A DNA stretch of 34,700 nt from a virus. Below the pieces are notes generated by a model, which did no database searches, had not been told where the DNA came from, and was given only the letters and a program-made list of their open reading frames with translations. Where the stretch lies: positions 1 to 34,700 of IMG/VR virus record IMGVR_UViG_3300047355_000180. The stretch is one strand, 5' to 3'. Of this stretch, positions 1 through 5,306 are shown in pieces (position 1 is the stretch's first letter; the number at the start of each line of letters is the position of its first letter). A program made the translations under genes and the position numbers.

Positions 1-116
1 GCTATATTTGCCCGAATGTAGCAATGCAAAATGAAAACATATGGGAAGCATTGCAAGAACCAAGCGCTTTTATACGTCACGAAAATATTTGTACTATATT
101 AGATGTTGAATTTTAA
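1..116 (+). CDS. 3' part of a small protein gene cut by the window edge
   Basis: An open frame enters from the left edge (codons in phase with base 3) and stops at TAA 114-116. The visible peptide runs from YICPNVAMQN to TILDVEF. It has no start codon inside the window. If the window is circular, the last seven bases (ATGTATA, 34694-34700) supply the start, giving an uninterrupted 40-aa protein beginning MYSYICP, with AGGTGG just upstream of the ATG. I do not recognise the protein. The following gene starts 16 bases after the stop, so the two are probably co-transcribed from the promoter at 34608-34637. The reconstruction across the junction is inference. Confidence 0.55.
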   Translation, partial: YICPNVAMQNENIWEALQEPSAFIRHENICTILDVEF

Positions 117-132
117 GAAAGGATTAAAGGTT

Positions 133-861
133 ATGACAAAACAATCATGTTTAATTTATCGCGGGCCAAGTCAAATTGACGGTCAACCAATCATTGCGGC
201 TTTAACGTTTAGCAAGAGAAACAAAAAACTTGGTAAAATGGCGAGCCTATATATTATCAATGATAATGGAAAAGGGCCAATTGAAAATAATAGATTAGGT
301 TTAGACGTTTCAATTTGTGGTAATTGCCCATTGAAAGGAATAGCTCATAATGGTGACAAGGGAACTGCAAAAGAGCGCGTTTGTTATGTTTCATTGATAC
401 ATGGGCCAAATTCAATTTATAAAGCTTACAAGGCCAACAAATATAAACTTGTTGATGACTTGGAATCGCTTGGCGCTAATGAAGCTATAAGATTAGGTGC
501 ATATGGTGATCCCGCCGCCGTACCAAATCACATAATTAAAGCATTAATCAGCAAGGCTAAATCTTATACGGGTTATACGCATCAGCATGATTTAAAAGGG
601 GTTGATTATTCTAATTGTATGGCAAGTGCTAATTCGTTAAAAGACGCGCGTAAATTTTGGAAGCTTAATATTAGAACTTTTAGAACCATAAGTAAAAATG
701 ATAGTTTACAGCCTAATGAAATTTTGTGTCCCGCTACTGATATAAAGTTAAAAGAAAAGAAGATAACTTGTGCAACGTGTAAGCTTTGCAAGGGCTCAAG
801 TATTAACGCCAAATCCGTAGCTGTTGTATTGCATGGCAACGGCGCGAAATGGGCGGCGTAG
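133..861 (+). CDS. Cysteine-rich phage protein of unknown function
   Basis: 242 aa. I chose ATG 133 over the in-frame ATG at 103 because AAAGGATTAAAGG sits directly before it, matching the start context of the neighbouring early genes. The protein has two cysteine groups: C62/C65/C84 (GNCP...VCYVS) and C199 with C213/C216/C219 (CATCKLC), plus a lone C162. A central GAYGDPAAVP stretch (about 122-131) is followed by a GYTHQH motif. Similar proteins occur in many environmental phages as conserved hypotheticals. The cysteine spacing suggests bound metal (zinc or Fe-S), and the GAYGDP part looks like a strand-loop of a barrel-type enzyme, but I cannot assign an activity. It is one of the first rightward genes, so an early host-takeover role is possible. 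Confidence 0.85.
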   Translation: MTKQSCLIYRGPSQIDGQPIIAALTFSKRNKKLGKMASLYIINDNGKGPIENNRLGLDVSICGNCPLKGIAHNGDKGTAKERVCYVSLIHGPNSIYKAYKANKYKLVDDLESLGANEAIRLGAYGDPAAVPNHIIKALISKAKSYTGYTHQHDLKGVDYSNCMASANSLKDARKFWKLNIRTFRTISKNDSLQPNEILCPATDIKLKEKKITCATCKLCKGSSINAKSVAVVLHGNGAKWAA

Positions 862-862
862 T

Positions 863-970
863 ATGTTTAAATATTTACAATCAAAACAATTTTTAATGGA
901 TATGATCAACTTACTTTTAATATCAATTACAACTTTCCTATTAACGTGTTTCTTTATCGTATTAGCTTAA
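863..970 (+). CDS. Putative 35-aa single-span membrane peptide
   Basis: This ORF (MFKYLQSKQF... to ...FFIVLA, TAA 968-970) starts one base after the stop of the preceding gene. Residues about 15-35 form a continuous hydrophobic stretch (INLLLISITTFLLTCFFIVL), long enough for one membrane span. The N-terminus carries two lysines, suggesting a cytoplasmic N-terminus by the positive-inside rule. The upstream sequence GGGCGGCGTAGT is only a weak ribosome binding site, so translation may depend on coupling to the previous gene. A rho-independent terminator follows 28 bases later, which supports a real transcript end here. Function unknown; early phage peptides of this kind often target host membranes, but that is inference. 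Confidence 0.5.
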   Translation: MFKYLQSKQFLMDMINLLLISITTFLLTCFFIVLA

Positions 971-997
971 ATATATAATAAAATTTATTATCTTATG

Positions 998-1023
998 ACC
1001 TCGCTTTTAGCGGGGTTTTTTTT
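998..1023 (+). terminator. Rho-independent terminator after the first early genes
   Basis: A stem ACCTCGC / GCGGGGT (one G-U pair) with loop TTTTA is followed directly by eight T residues on the + strand. It ends the rightward unit containing the 133-861 gene and the 35-aa membrane peptide. Confidence 0.85.
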
Positions 1024-1342
1024 ATGCCAGTTATGCAGCCAACCCATGTTCCTGTTTTGTTCCATAAATACCAATATAAAAAGTCTCGCAGGATGGCCAC
1101 AGAGAGCGTTTTGCGCATAGCTTGGTATGATTGGTTATGAAAATATACTGGGCCCAGGGCGGCTGTTATAGAGGTCTATAGAGGTTTTTTGATTTCTTCA
1201 GCCCCTGATAACCACTATTTACCCTTCTACAATAGAATAGAAGCGCGGTTTTATTAGGTTTATTGATCAATTAAAATCTATTAAAGATCATTAATAGTCC
1301 CTTATCTATTCTAAGTACTATCCCCTATATACTAATTAGGCA
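1024..1342. other. Gene-poor region between two terminators
   Basis: No convincing gene. A 38-codon ORF (1024-1140, MPVMQPTHVP...) begins inside the terminator T-tract with no ribosome binding site. The rest contains a perfect palindrome CTGGGCCCAG (1148-1157), a doubled TATAGAGG (TATAGAGGTCTATAGAGG, about 1167-1184), an inverted repeat CTTCTA/TAGAAG (1224-1243), and a 7-bp inverted repeat CTATTAA-AGATCA-TTAATAG (1278-1297). It lies between the end of a rightward unit and the end of a leftward unit, so transcription converges on it. Confidence 0.45.
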
Positions 1343-1367
1343 TAAAAAAGGCCACCGAAGCGACCTA
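1343..1367 (-). terminator. Rho-independent terminator of the minus-strand small-gene cluster
   Basis: Read on the minus strand, AGGTCGC-TTCG-GTGGCCT (one mismatch or wobble in the stem) is followed by TTTTTTA. The UUCG tetraloop and T-tract are typical. It lies about 45 bases after the stop of the 1413-1637 gene. Confidence 0.8.
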
Positions 1368-1374
1368 ATAAAGT

Positions 1375-1406
1375 TATTAATCTATTAACTATCTATTAAG
1401 TATTAA
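1375..1406. repeat. Cluster of four TATTAA hexamers
   Basis: TATTAA occurs at 1375-1380, 1383-1388, 1394-1399 and 1401-1406. Further copies in opposite orientations form the inverted repeat at 1278-1297. The cluster lies just beyond the stop codon of the 1413-1637 minus-strand gene. It could be simple AT-rich sequence or a protein-binding array; nothing in the window decides which. Confidence 0.4.
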
Positions 1407-1412
1407 TTAGGG

Positions 1413-1637
1413 TTACACTTTAACAGCAAAGGCGGGCCTAACAATCTCGGGCGCGTATTCACATTGAATTGCGCAACTGGTGACGTCTTCACGTTTTCTA
1501 ATTTTTTTAAGTTCAGTAAGCGGAAGCGGCTCGGCTAATTCGTAAAGGCGGTACAGCTCGCCATCTTTGCGAAATTCACTATGGAAAGCGCTTTCATACT
1601 CAGCAAATAAATTATTTATAAAATTTGAAACTTTCAT
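1413..1637 (-). CDS. Small phage protein, unknown function
   Basis: 74 aa, starting MKVSNFINNL and ending PAFAVKV. The ATG is preceded by AAAGGATTAAAAAA, the early start context of this phage. It contains two cysteines (C55 and C59) in a SCAIQCEY segment and a charged middle (ELKKIRKRED). No membrane segment or known domain is visible. It is the last gene of a three-gene leftward cluster (2067 to 1413) and is followed by a clear terminator. Function not recognised; a small host-modulating protein is plausible from position only. Confidence 0.75.
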   Translation of the reverse strand: MKVSNFINNLFAEYESAFHSEFRKDGELYRLYELAEPLPLTELKKIRKREDVTSCAIQCEYAPEIVRPAFAVKV

Positions 1638-1707
1638 TTTTTTAATCCTTTATGTGGCATAATTGCCTCTTGTTAATATAGCAGAATAGCCATTAATAAC
1701 AACATAT

Positions 1708-1860
1708 TTATTTCTTTTTAGCTGTTTTTTTAGCCGCCTTAAAAGCACTAGCAGTCGGTGCGCCTTTAGTACCTTTTTTACGCATTTGCTCATTTGAGCC
1801 TTTTGCTATTCTTTTCCGCTTTGCATGAATATTGGCATAAAGCCCTTTTTTGGTTGGCAT
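1708..1860 (-). CDS. Small basic protein (MPTKKGLYANI family)
   Basis: 50 aa, strongly basic. It begins MPTKKGLYANIHAKRKRIAK and ends in a lysine-rich tail (AFKAAKKTAKKK). The GLYANI-(H/A)AKRKRIA...GSxE.MR pattern is a small conserved protein seen in many marine and other phages; its role is not established. Its ATG follows the TAA of the upstream gene (2067-1861) with no base between, so translation is probably coupled. The composition suits nucleic-acid binding or binding to an acidic partner. Homologues often sit near structural genes, so its place in an early cluster is noteworthy. Confidence 0.8.
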   Translation of the reverse strand: MPTKKGLYANIHAKRKRIAKGSNEQMRKKGTKGAPTASAFKAAKKTAKKK

Positions 1861-2067
1861 TTAAGATCTCCCTTTATGCTGTTTTAATAGTGTTAAAAGT
1901 TGCTCTTCATTAAATTGTAAATCATGCGTTTTATCCCATTTTACTATATAATCATCTAGCCAATCAATATGGCTATTCAAAACGCTTATTAATTCTAATG
2001 CGTCAAGATATGGTAAATTGTGCTTTTCAGTATATTCTTTATATTCGTTTATTAATAGCTTTTCCAT
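1861..2067 (-). CDS. Small helical protein, unknown function
   Basis: 68 aa, MEKLLINEYK to LLKQHKGRS, with AAAGGATTAAAAAA immediately before the ATG. Composition and spacing of hydrophobic residues suggest an all-helical protein (LDALELISVLNSHIDWLDDY). No cysteines, membrane segments or catalytic motifs are seen. First gene of the leftward three-gene cluster, with a candidate promoter at 2096-2123. Confidence 0.75.
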   Translation of the reverse strand: MEKLLINEYKEYTEKHNLPYLDALELISVLNSHIDWLDDYIVKWDKTHDLQFNEEQLLTLLKQHKGRS

Positions 2068-2095
2068 TTTTTTAATCCTTTTTAAATGATAACTT

Positions 2096-2123
2096 ACTAT
2101 AGCGAATTAACAATATAATACAA
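2096..2123 (-). promoter_or_regulatory. Candidate leftward promoter for the 2067-1413 cluster
   Basis: On the minus strand, TTGTAT (2123-2118), a 16-bp spacer, and TATAGT (2101-2096), a reasonable sigma70-type pair about 30 bases before the first start codon. It is one of two promoters in the 198-bp divergent gap 2068-2265. Confidence 0.45.
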
Positions 2124-2207
2124 GCATAAAACCCAATAAACCTGCACATTTTGCAATATAATTTTCACCCGGATTTTAGCACAAACGGAATTAAATTCAC
2201 GTTACTG

Positions 2208-2235
2208 TTGCAATAATATTATTATTATGTATATT
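2208..2235 (+). promoter_or_regulatory. Candidate rightward promoter for the 2266-3687 small-gene operon
   Basis: TTGCAA (2208-2213), a 16-bp spacer, and TATATT (2230-2235), 30 bases before the ATG at 2266. The -35 hexamer TTGCAA is identical to that proposed for the switch at 5042-5047. Another TTGCAA at 2151-2156 overlaps a TATAAT. Confidence 0.5.
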
Positions 2236-2265
2236 AAAAGCTCATTTTGAAAAAAGGATTATAAA

Positions 2266-2670
2266 ATGTTAAATAATGTAGAAATAAAAACAACATTAAA
2301 CACTGCAATAGATGAGATCACAGAGGTGCTTGAAAATTATTCATGCAAATATAGAAAACCATATGCAAACAAAACATATGATTTATTTGCTGTCGATGGT
2401 GATTTATCAGCGTCTGGGATGTCAAATCAATCAACTGTATTGACAATTAAAGGCGAGCAAATGTTTAAGGTCGAAGCTTATATTGAAGTGCAAAGAATTT
2501 GGCATGAAACGCGTGCAATGCTTAGTATTGGGATTTCTAAGGTTCACAAAAAACACGCTGAAACATTTGATAAACTTTATCAATTATGGCGTAAATCTAA
2601 TGCGCTGATGGCTGATATATTTGACAACAAATATTGCTATCGTTCCACATGGGCATTTTTAAGCAAATAA
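2266..2670 (+). CDS. Early phage protein, unknown function
   Basis: 134 aa, soluble, starting MLNNVEIKTT. AAAAAGGATTATAAA precedes the ATG. The first half has a helical segment (IDEITEVLENY), then a strand-rich part (LFAVDGDLSA, TVLTIKGEQM). The C-terminal half is helical, basic and aromatic (HKKHAETFDKLYQLWRKSNA), ending with WAFLSK. No motif I can tie to a family. It leads a rightward operon of six small genes ending at the 3691 terminator. Confidence 0.8.
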   Translation: MLNNVEIKTTLNTAIDEITEVLENYSCKYRKPYANKTYDLFAVDGDLSASGMSNQSTVLTIKGEQMFKVEAYIEVQRIWHETRAMLSIGISKVHKKHAETFDKLYQLWRKSNALMADIFDNKYCYRSTWAFLSK

Positions 2671-2685
2671 TAAAAAGGAAATAAA

Positions 2686-2856
2686 ATGTATAAAATATTT
2701 GACAAAGAAATATGTGTAGATTGCAATAATAATTGCTCACGCGGTACAGGCAGGTGGGTCAATCGTTATCCCTACTATGGCGATGATATTGAGGGGTGGA
2801 GATGTGGAATCTGCGCGGAAGAGTTAGAAACAGAATTTAATGAAAATAAAGGATAA
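2686..2856 (+). CDS. 56-aa putative zinc-ribbon protein
   Basis: The reading frame MYKIFDKEICVDCNNNCSRG...WRCGICAEELETEFNENKG has two CxxC knuckles: C10-C13 (ICVDC) and C40-C43 (RCGIC), plus C17. That is the layout of a small zinc ribbon. AAAAAGGAAATAAA precedes the ATG at 2686. The stop (2854-2856) is four bases before the next start, so the genes are tightly packed. Small zinc-ribbon proteins of early phage regions often bind host RNA polymerase or nucleases; here that is only a possibility. Confidence 0.7.
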   Translation: MYKIFDKEICVDCNNNCSRGTGRWVNRYPYYGDDIEGWRCGICAEELETEFNENKG

Positions 2857-2860
2857 TAAA

Positions 2861-3058
2861 ATGACTGAATTAGAACAAAAAAATGATATATTACTTGATA
2901 TTACAGAATTGACTGATGATAGCGAGGATATATTAAACGAATTACTTGAAATTATGACATTGGATCAGTGGTATGAGCTATATAATAGCTTTTATGAACC
3001 GCCCGAAGAACGCTCTGATTATGACGAACATAACACAATGCATAAAAATTTTCATTAA
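2861..3058 (+). CDS. Small very acidic protein
   Basis: 65 aa from ATG 2861 (MTELEQKNDI). I prefer this start to the in-frame ATG at 2840, which lies inside the previous gene, because AAAGGATAATAAA precedes 2861. The protein is rich in D and E (ELTDDSEDILNELLEIM, PPEERSDYDEH), with no basic cluster. The strong negative charge recalls DNA-mimic or anti-restriction proteins, but there is no specific signature. Function unknown. Confidence 0.7.
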   Translation: MTELEQKNDILLDITELTDDSEDILNELLEIMTLDQWYELYNSFYEPPEERSDYDEHNTMHKNFH

Positions 3059-3069
3059 AGGATTAAAAA

Positions 3070-3249
3070 ATGACAAAAAATAAAATAATAGAGTTTATCT
3101 TAGAATGTGACAATATTATAGCCAAGCACAATGTACAGCTTGAATTACAATGGGATGACCCAAACTTAAAAGATGACTCTGATGATTATCATGAGGGTGT
3201 GATTGCCAGTTTAAATTGGGTTTCAAAACGACTTGAAAGATACATATAA
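3070..3249 (+). CDS. 59-aa acidic/helical protein, unknown function
   Basis: MTKNKIIEFI to VSKRLERYI. The ATG at 3070 is preceded by AAAGGATTAAAA. It is a mixed-charge protein with an acidic loop (DDPNLKDDSDDYHE) between two helical parts. Its placement, start context and spacing match its neighbours in the small-gene operon. No family recognised. Confidence 0.65.
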   Translation: MTKNKIIEFILECDNIIAKHNVQLELQWDDPNLKDDSDDYHEGVIASLNWVSKRLERYI

Positions 3250-3262
3250 AATAAAGGATTAA

Positions 3263-3436
3263 ATGATGTATACAATATTAGGACAAATAGAAAATCAATA
3301 TATAGACGACCAGTTTGAACAAATTGACAGCTATGCAAACATAAATGAAGCGCAAATTGCTTTGCAACATATGCAAGCATTTGACTGCTTTAGTAATTAC
3401 AGCAACTATTACATAATAAAAAAACAAAAGGATTAA
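3263..3436 (+). CDS. 57-aa protein, unknown function
   Basis: Starts at ATG 3263 (or the adjacent ATG 3266), MMYTILGQIENQ, and ends YYIIKKQKD with TAA 3434-3436. AAAGGATTA precedes the start. The last codons (AAG GAT TAA) are themselves the ribosome-binding motif of the next gene, so translation of the two is probably linked. The C-terminus is tyrosine- and asparagine-rich (FSNYSNYYII). No known motif. Confidence 0.65.
   Translation: MMYTILGQIENQYIDDQFEQIDSYANINEAQIALQHMQAFDCFSNYSNYYIIKKQKD
3427..3435 (+). promoter_or_regulatory. AAAGGATTA early-gene ribosome-binding motif (representative copy)
   Basis: Representative of nine exact copies in the window. + strand: 118, 2253, 3057, 3253, 3427, 6961, 7056. 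Minus strand: 1643-1651 and 2073-2081. Eight of them lie a few bases before a start codon; the copy at 6961 sits in a hairpin loop without a start. Close variants precede 2861 and 9218, and AAAGGATTG precedes 4994. Late genes instead use AGGAG-type sites without this motif. Confidence 0.7.
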
Positions 3437-3438
3437 AA

Positions 3439-3687
3439 ATGACTATTACATACAACAAAAAACAAGCACAAAAAATTGCAAAAAAATATAATAAATATGC
3501 AAAATCTAAAATAGGAGCTGATAAGGTTTGGTGCTTATGGGATGATTACTCCGACCAAGAAATGGAGGATTCAGGTTATGCATCTATTGAAATAAACAGG
3601 TTTGAAAGCATTGATGGCTGTAATCACACAATAGATATATATCAAAATGAAATTGACTATATACCTTTTAAGGAAGAATTAGACTAA
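3439..3687 (+). CDS. Small acidic protein, unknown function
   Basis: 82 aa. The N-terminus is lysine-rich (NKKQAQKIAKKYNKYAKSK) and the rest is acidic and strand-rich (CLWDDYSDQEMEDSG, IEINRFESIDG, IDIYQNEIDY). The ATG at 3439 follows AAAGGATTAAAA. It is the last gene of the rightward small-gene operon, and a terminator begins three bases after its stop. No family recognised. Confidence 0.75.
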   Translation: MTITYNKKQAQKIAKKYNKYAKSKIGADKVWCLWDDYSDQEMEDSGYASIEINRFESIDGCNHTIDIYQNEIDYIPFKEELD

Positions 3688-3690
3688 TTA

Positions 3691-3712
3691 AAGCCCTTCG
3701 GGGCTTTTTTAT
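3691..3712 (+). terminator. Rho-independent terminator of the small-gene operon
   Basis: AAGCCC-TTCG-GGGCTT followed by a T-tract. The T-tract overlaps the stop codon (3709-3711, minus strand) of the leftward 52-aa gene, so the two convergent units end on the same few bases. Confidence 0.9.
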
Positions 3713-3867
3713 TTGTCTGTTTTTCTGCTATTAAACCATTTAATGTAATAACCATAAGCATCAGGACGGCTTAAATTAAACTTATCAGCCAAGTAATCAG
3801 GGCTTTTGGTATAGTCCATCTTTACTGATCTACTAAGCTTATCAAGATAATCATAATATTGTTTCAT
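3709..3867 (-). CDS. 52-aa putative helix-turn-helix protein
   Basis: MKQYYDYLDK to FNSRKTDK. The start ATG (3867-3865) overlaps the TGA of the NusG-like gene (ATGA), a sign of translational coupling. The segment SPDYLADKFNLSRPDAYGYY has the spacing of a helix-turn-helix (helix, turn around FNLS, second helix), but a single motif in such a short protein is weak evidence. As the third gene of the regulator operon it may assist or control its two partners. No family recognised. Confidence 0.6.
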   Translation of the reverse strand: MKQYYDYLDKLSRSVKMDYTKSPDYLADKFNLSRPDAYGYYIKWFNSRKTDK

Positions 3868-4394
3868 TTGTTTAACCTAATTTCATCTAAAGCAACTGTA
3901 ACGGCTCTTGCTGCGCCTAATATTTGCAAATTACCTATTAGATTACTGTCAGTGACTGATAATACAGATATCTGTAACCCGGAAAAAGGCCCACTATCAA
4001 TTTTTAATATATCATTTTTTTTATATCTCGGTTTAATTTGCTCAATACTATTTTTTAATTTACCTGTTTTATAACCAACAGGATATATTTCTTTTAGCTC
4101 GTCAATTACGCTGTCATGCAACCGATATGGTGATGTGCCATCGTACAATAGACCATAAACATTGCTGTATTTGCTTATTAAATCATAAATTTCTGTAAAA
4201 TCATCTATGTTAATCAGCAGATAACCCAGTAAAACAGGCAAAATATAGTTAATACGAACCCTGGATTTTTTCTGCTGCTTACTGCGCCTGACAGCTTTTT
4301 TCTCATACGGACTATAAACCTCAATATTGTTATCAGTTAATAGATCATGAATTTTAAATTCTGTGCCAGTTTTAACTTTTAATAAATACCACAT
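3864..4394 (-). CDS. NusG/RfaH-like transcription elongation factor
   Basis: 176 aa from ATG 4394 (MWYLLKVKTG); the longer in-frame extension is not needed. Residues 1-80 look like a NusG N-terminal (NGN) domain: the opening WYLLKVKTGTE, the NNIEVYSPY strand, and LLGYLLI where NusG proteins have PGYxxV. After a linker, residues about 123-150 form a KOW motif (YKKNDILKIDSGPFSGLQIS). Known NusG paralogues such as RfaH and UpxY bind RNA polymerase and reduce pausing and termination on chosen operons. The ATG overlaps the stop of the upstream GcrA-like gene (ATGA), and its own stop overlaps the next start. The inferred role is processive antitermination on phage transcripts, possibly the 23-kb late unit. 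Divergent from host NusG and lacking an N-terminal extension. Confidence 0.8.
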   Translation of the reverse strand: MWYLLKVKTGTEFKIHDLLTDNNIEVYSPYEKKAVRRSKQQKKSRVRINYILPVLLGYLLINIDDFTEIYDLISKYSNVYGLLYDGTSPYRLHDSVIDELKEIYPVGYKTGKLKNSIEQIKPRYKKNDILKIDSGPFSGLQISVLSVTDSNLIGNLQILGAARAVTVALDEIRLNK

Positions 4395-4975
4395 CAATAT
4401 TCCTTTACAGCAATAAGATTTCTGAATGGTGATGTTTTCATTAAAATATTGCATTGATACTCTGTACCACGCCAAGCATACTTACTATTTAATGTTAAAC
4501 TTTTGCCACTTAAATGTAGGTATCCACCACTAGATTTTAAATAATAACCTTTTCCAGGGGGCGCAAACTTAACAGGTATAATATTTTCAGACTGTGGTGC
4601 TTTTACTTTAATAAAATATTTAGGCGCATATTTACGCATTTTATAAAATGTAGATTGACTTACTTGAGCTAAATCACAAATATCCGGGGTACTGTATCCT
4701 GCCTCAAAAAGTCTACGGCATTTATGTATGACTTTAATGTCTGTATATTTTTTATATTGATTAGATACTTTTGGAACCAATTTAAACTTTATAGGTTCTG
4801 ATTTTTTTATATGACCGCGCTTCGGCAACGTATCCCGGTTACGATGTGCAAACTTATCAACAGCAGACTTAGTAGTACCTAGCTCGGTTGCAATCTGATC
4901 TACAGAAAGTGTTTCATCTTTCCATAATGTTATTATTTGTAATATCTTATCTTGTGTCCAAAATCTTTTAGGCAT
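4394..4975 (-). CDS. GcrA-like DNA-binding regulator with second HTH
   Basis: 193 aa from ATG 4975 (MPKRFWTQDK). Residues 5-54 match the GcrA N-terminal pattern: WTxDK, then LW, then LSVDQIATELG, TTKSAV and a basic end (HRNRDTLPKRG). GcrA in alphaproteobacteria binds sigma70 RNA polymerase and methylated promoters. Residues about 81-118 contain a second HTH-like segment (TPDICDLAQVSQSTFYKMRK), as in transposase/resolvase HTH proteins. The C-terminal part (KFAPPGKGYYLKSSGGYLHL) is unassigned. It is first of three overlapping leftward genes with the NusG-like gene. Divergent from the Cro-like gene at 5094. An 8-codon leader overlaps its start. Likely a regulator of the early/late decision; target sites unknown. 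Confidence 0.75.
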   Translation of the reverse strand: MPKRFWTQDKILQIITLWKDETLSVDQIATELGTTKSAVDKFAHRNRDTLPKRGHIKKSEPIKFKLVPKVSNQYKKYTDIKVIHKCRRLFEAGYSTPDICDLAQVSQSTFYKMRKYAPKYFIKVKAPQSENIIPVKFAPPGKGYYLKSSGGYLHLSGKSLTLNSKYAWRGTEYQCNILMKTSPFRNLIAVKEY

Positions 4976-4994
4976 TTTTACCAACGTAATTCAT
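4968..4994 (-). CDS. Possible 8-aa leader peptide overlapping the GcrA-like start
   Basis: On the minus strand AAAGGATTGAGAA, the phage's early ribosome-binding motif, precedes an ATG at 4994-4992 that opens the ORF MNYVGKNA with TAA at 4970-4968. The GcrA-like gene's ATG (4975-4973) lies inside its last codons. The regulator itself has only a weak site, so ribosomes finishing the leader may re-initiate. A TTG start at 4984 for the regulator is the alternative. Confidence 0.4.
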   Translation of the reverse strand: MNYVGKNA

Positions 4995-5019
4995 TTCTCA
5001 ATCCTTTGTCATTACATTC

Positions 5020-5070
5020 ATTATAAGCAAAAACTTAATCCTTGCAAATAGGAAAACATTTCCTTATGAT
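5020..5070. promoter_or_regulatory. Divergent promoter pair sharing one palindromic -35 box
   Basis: TTGCAA at 5042-5047 is its own reverse complement. Rightward: TTGCAA, a 17-bp spacer, TATGAT (5065-5070), reading toward the Cro-like gene at 5094. Leftward: the same TTGCAA, a 16-bp spacer, and a perfect TATAAT on the minus strand (plus-strand ATTATA, 5020-5025), reading toward the GcrA-like operon. Polymerase could occupy only one direction at a time. Confidence 0.65.
5050..5064. promoter_or_regulatory. Candidate operator in the rightward promoter spacer
   Basis: Perfect inverted repeat AGGAAA-ACA-TTTCCT filling most of the spacer between the -35 (5042-5047) and -10 (5065-5070) of the rightward promoter. 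A repressor bound here would block that promoter and sit next to the leftward one. The Cro-like protein encoded at 5094 is the most obvious candidate ligand; the GcrA-like protein is the alternative. I saw no second full copy in the neighbourhood. Confidence 0.55.
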
Positions 5071-5093
5071 AAAGATATTAAAGGAGAAAAATA

Positions 5094-5306
5094 ATGAAAC
5101 ATACAATAGAATCAATTATTAAAAATTGTGGTGGCGCAAAATCTATTTCAGAGAATACAGAAATAAAACAAGATAGTGTCAGAAAGTGGCGTATCTTTGG
5201 CATCCCGGAATCTCGGTGGTCATGTATTATTAAACTACATAAAGGTAGATTAACACCTAACCAACTACACAAACTAAACAAGATTTGCAGAGGTGACTTC
5301 ACATGA
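5094..5306 (+). CDS. Cro/YdaS-like helix-turn-helix repressor
   Basis: 70 aa, MKHTIESIIK to KICRGDFT. It matches the Cro/YdaS layout: a first helix (IESIIKNCGG), an HTH (AKSISENTEIKQDSVRKW), the turn IPESRW and a final helix (PNQLHKLNKIC). AAAGGAGAAAAATA gives a strong ribosome binding site. It is the first gene to the right of the divergent switch and most likely binds the operator in its own promoter. Its stop overlaps the next start (ATGA). Small single-domain repressors of this type act as dimers. No CI-type repressor with a peptidase or dimerisation domain is present in the window. Confidence 0.75.
   Translation: MKHTIESIIKNCGGAKSISENTEIKQDSVRKWRIFGIPESRWSCIIKLHKGRLTPNQLHKLNKICRGDFT

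Noticed and set aside
1024-1140. 38-codon ORF MPVMQPTHVP... as a gene
   Set aside because: It starts in the T-tract of a terminator, has no ribosome binding site and no neighbour in the same unit. Kept only as part of the gene-poor region.
3859-4074. + strand ORF of 71 codons with hydrophobic stretches
   Set aside because: It is the complement of the NusG-like gene, which has recognisable NGN and KOW motifs, and it has no ribosome binding site.
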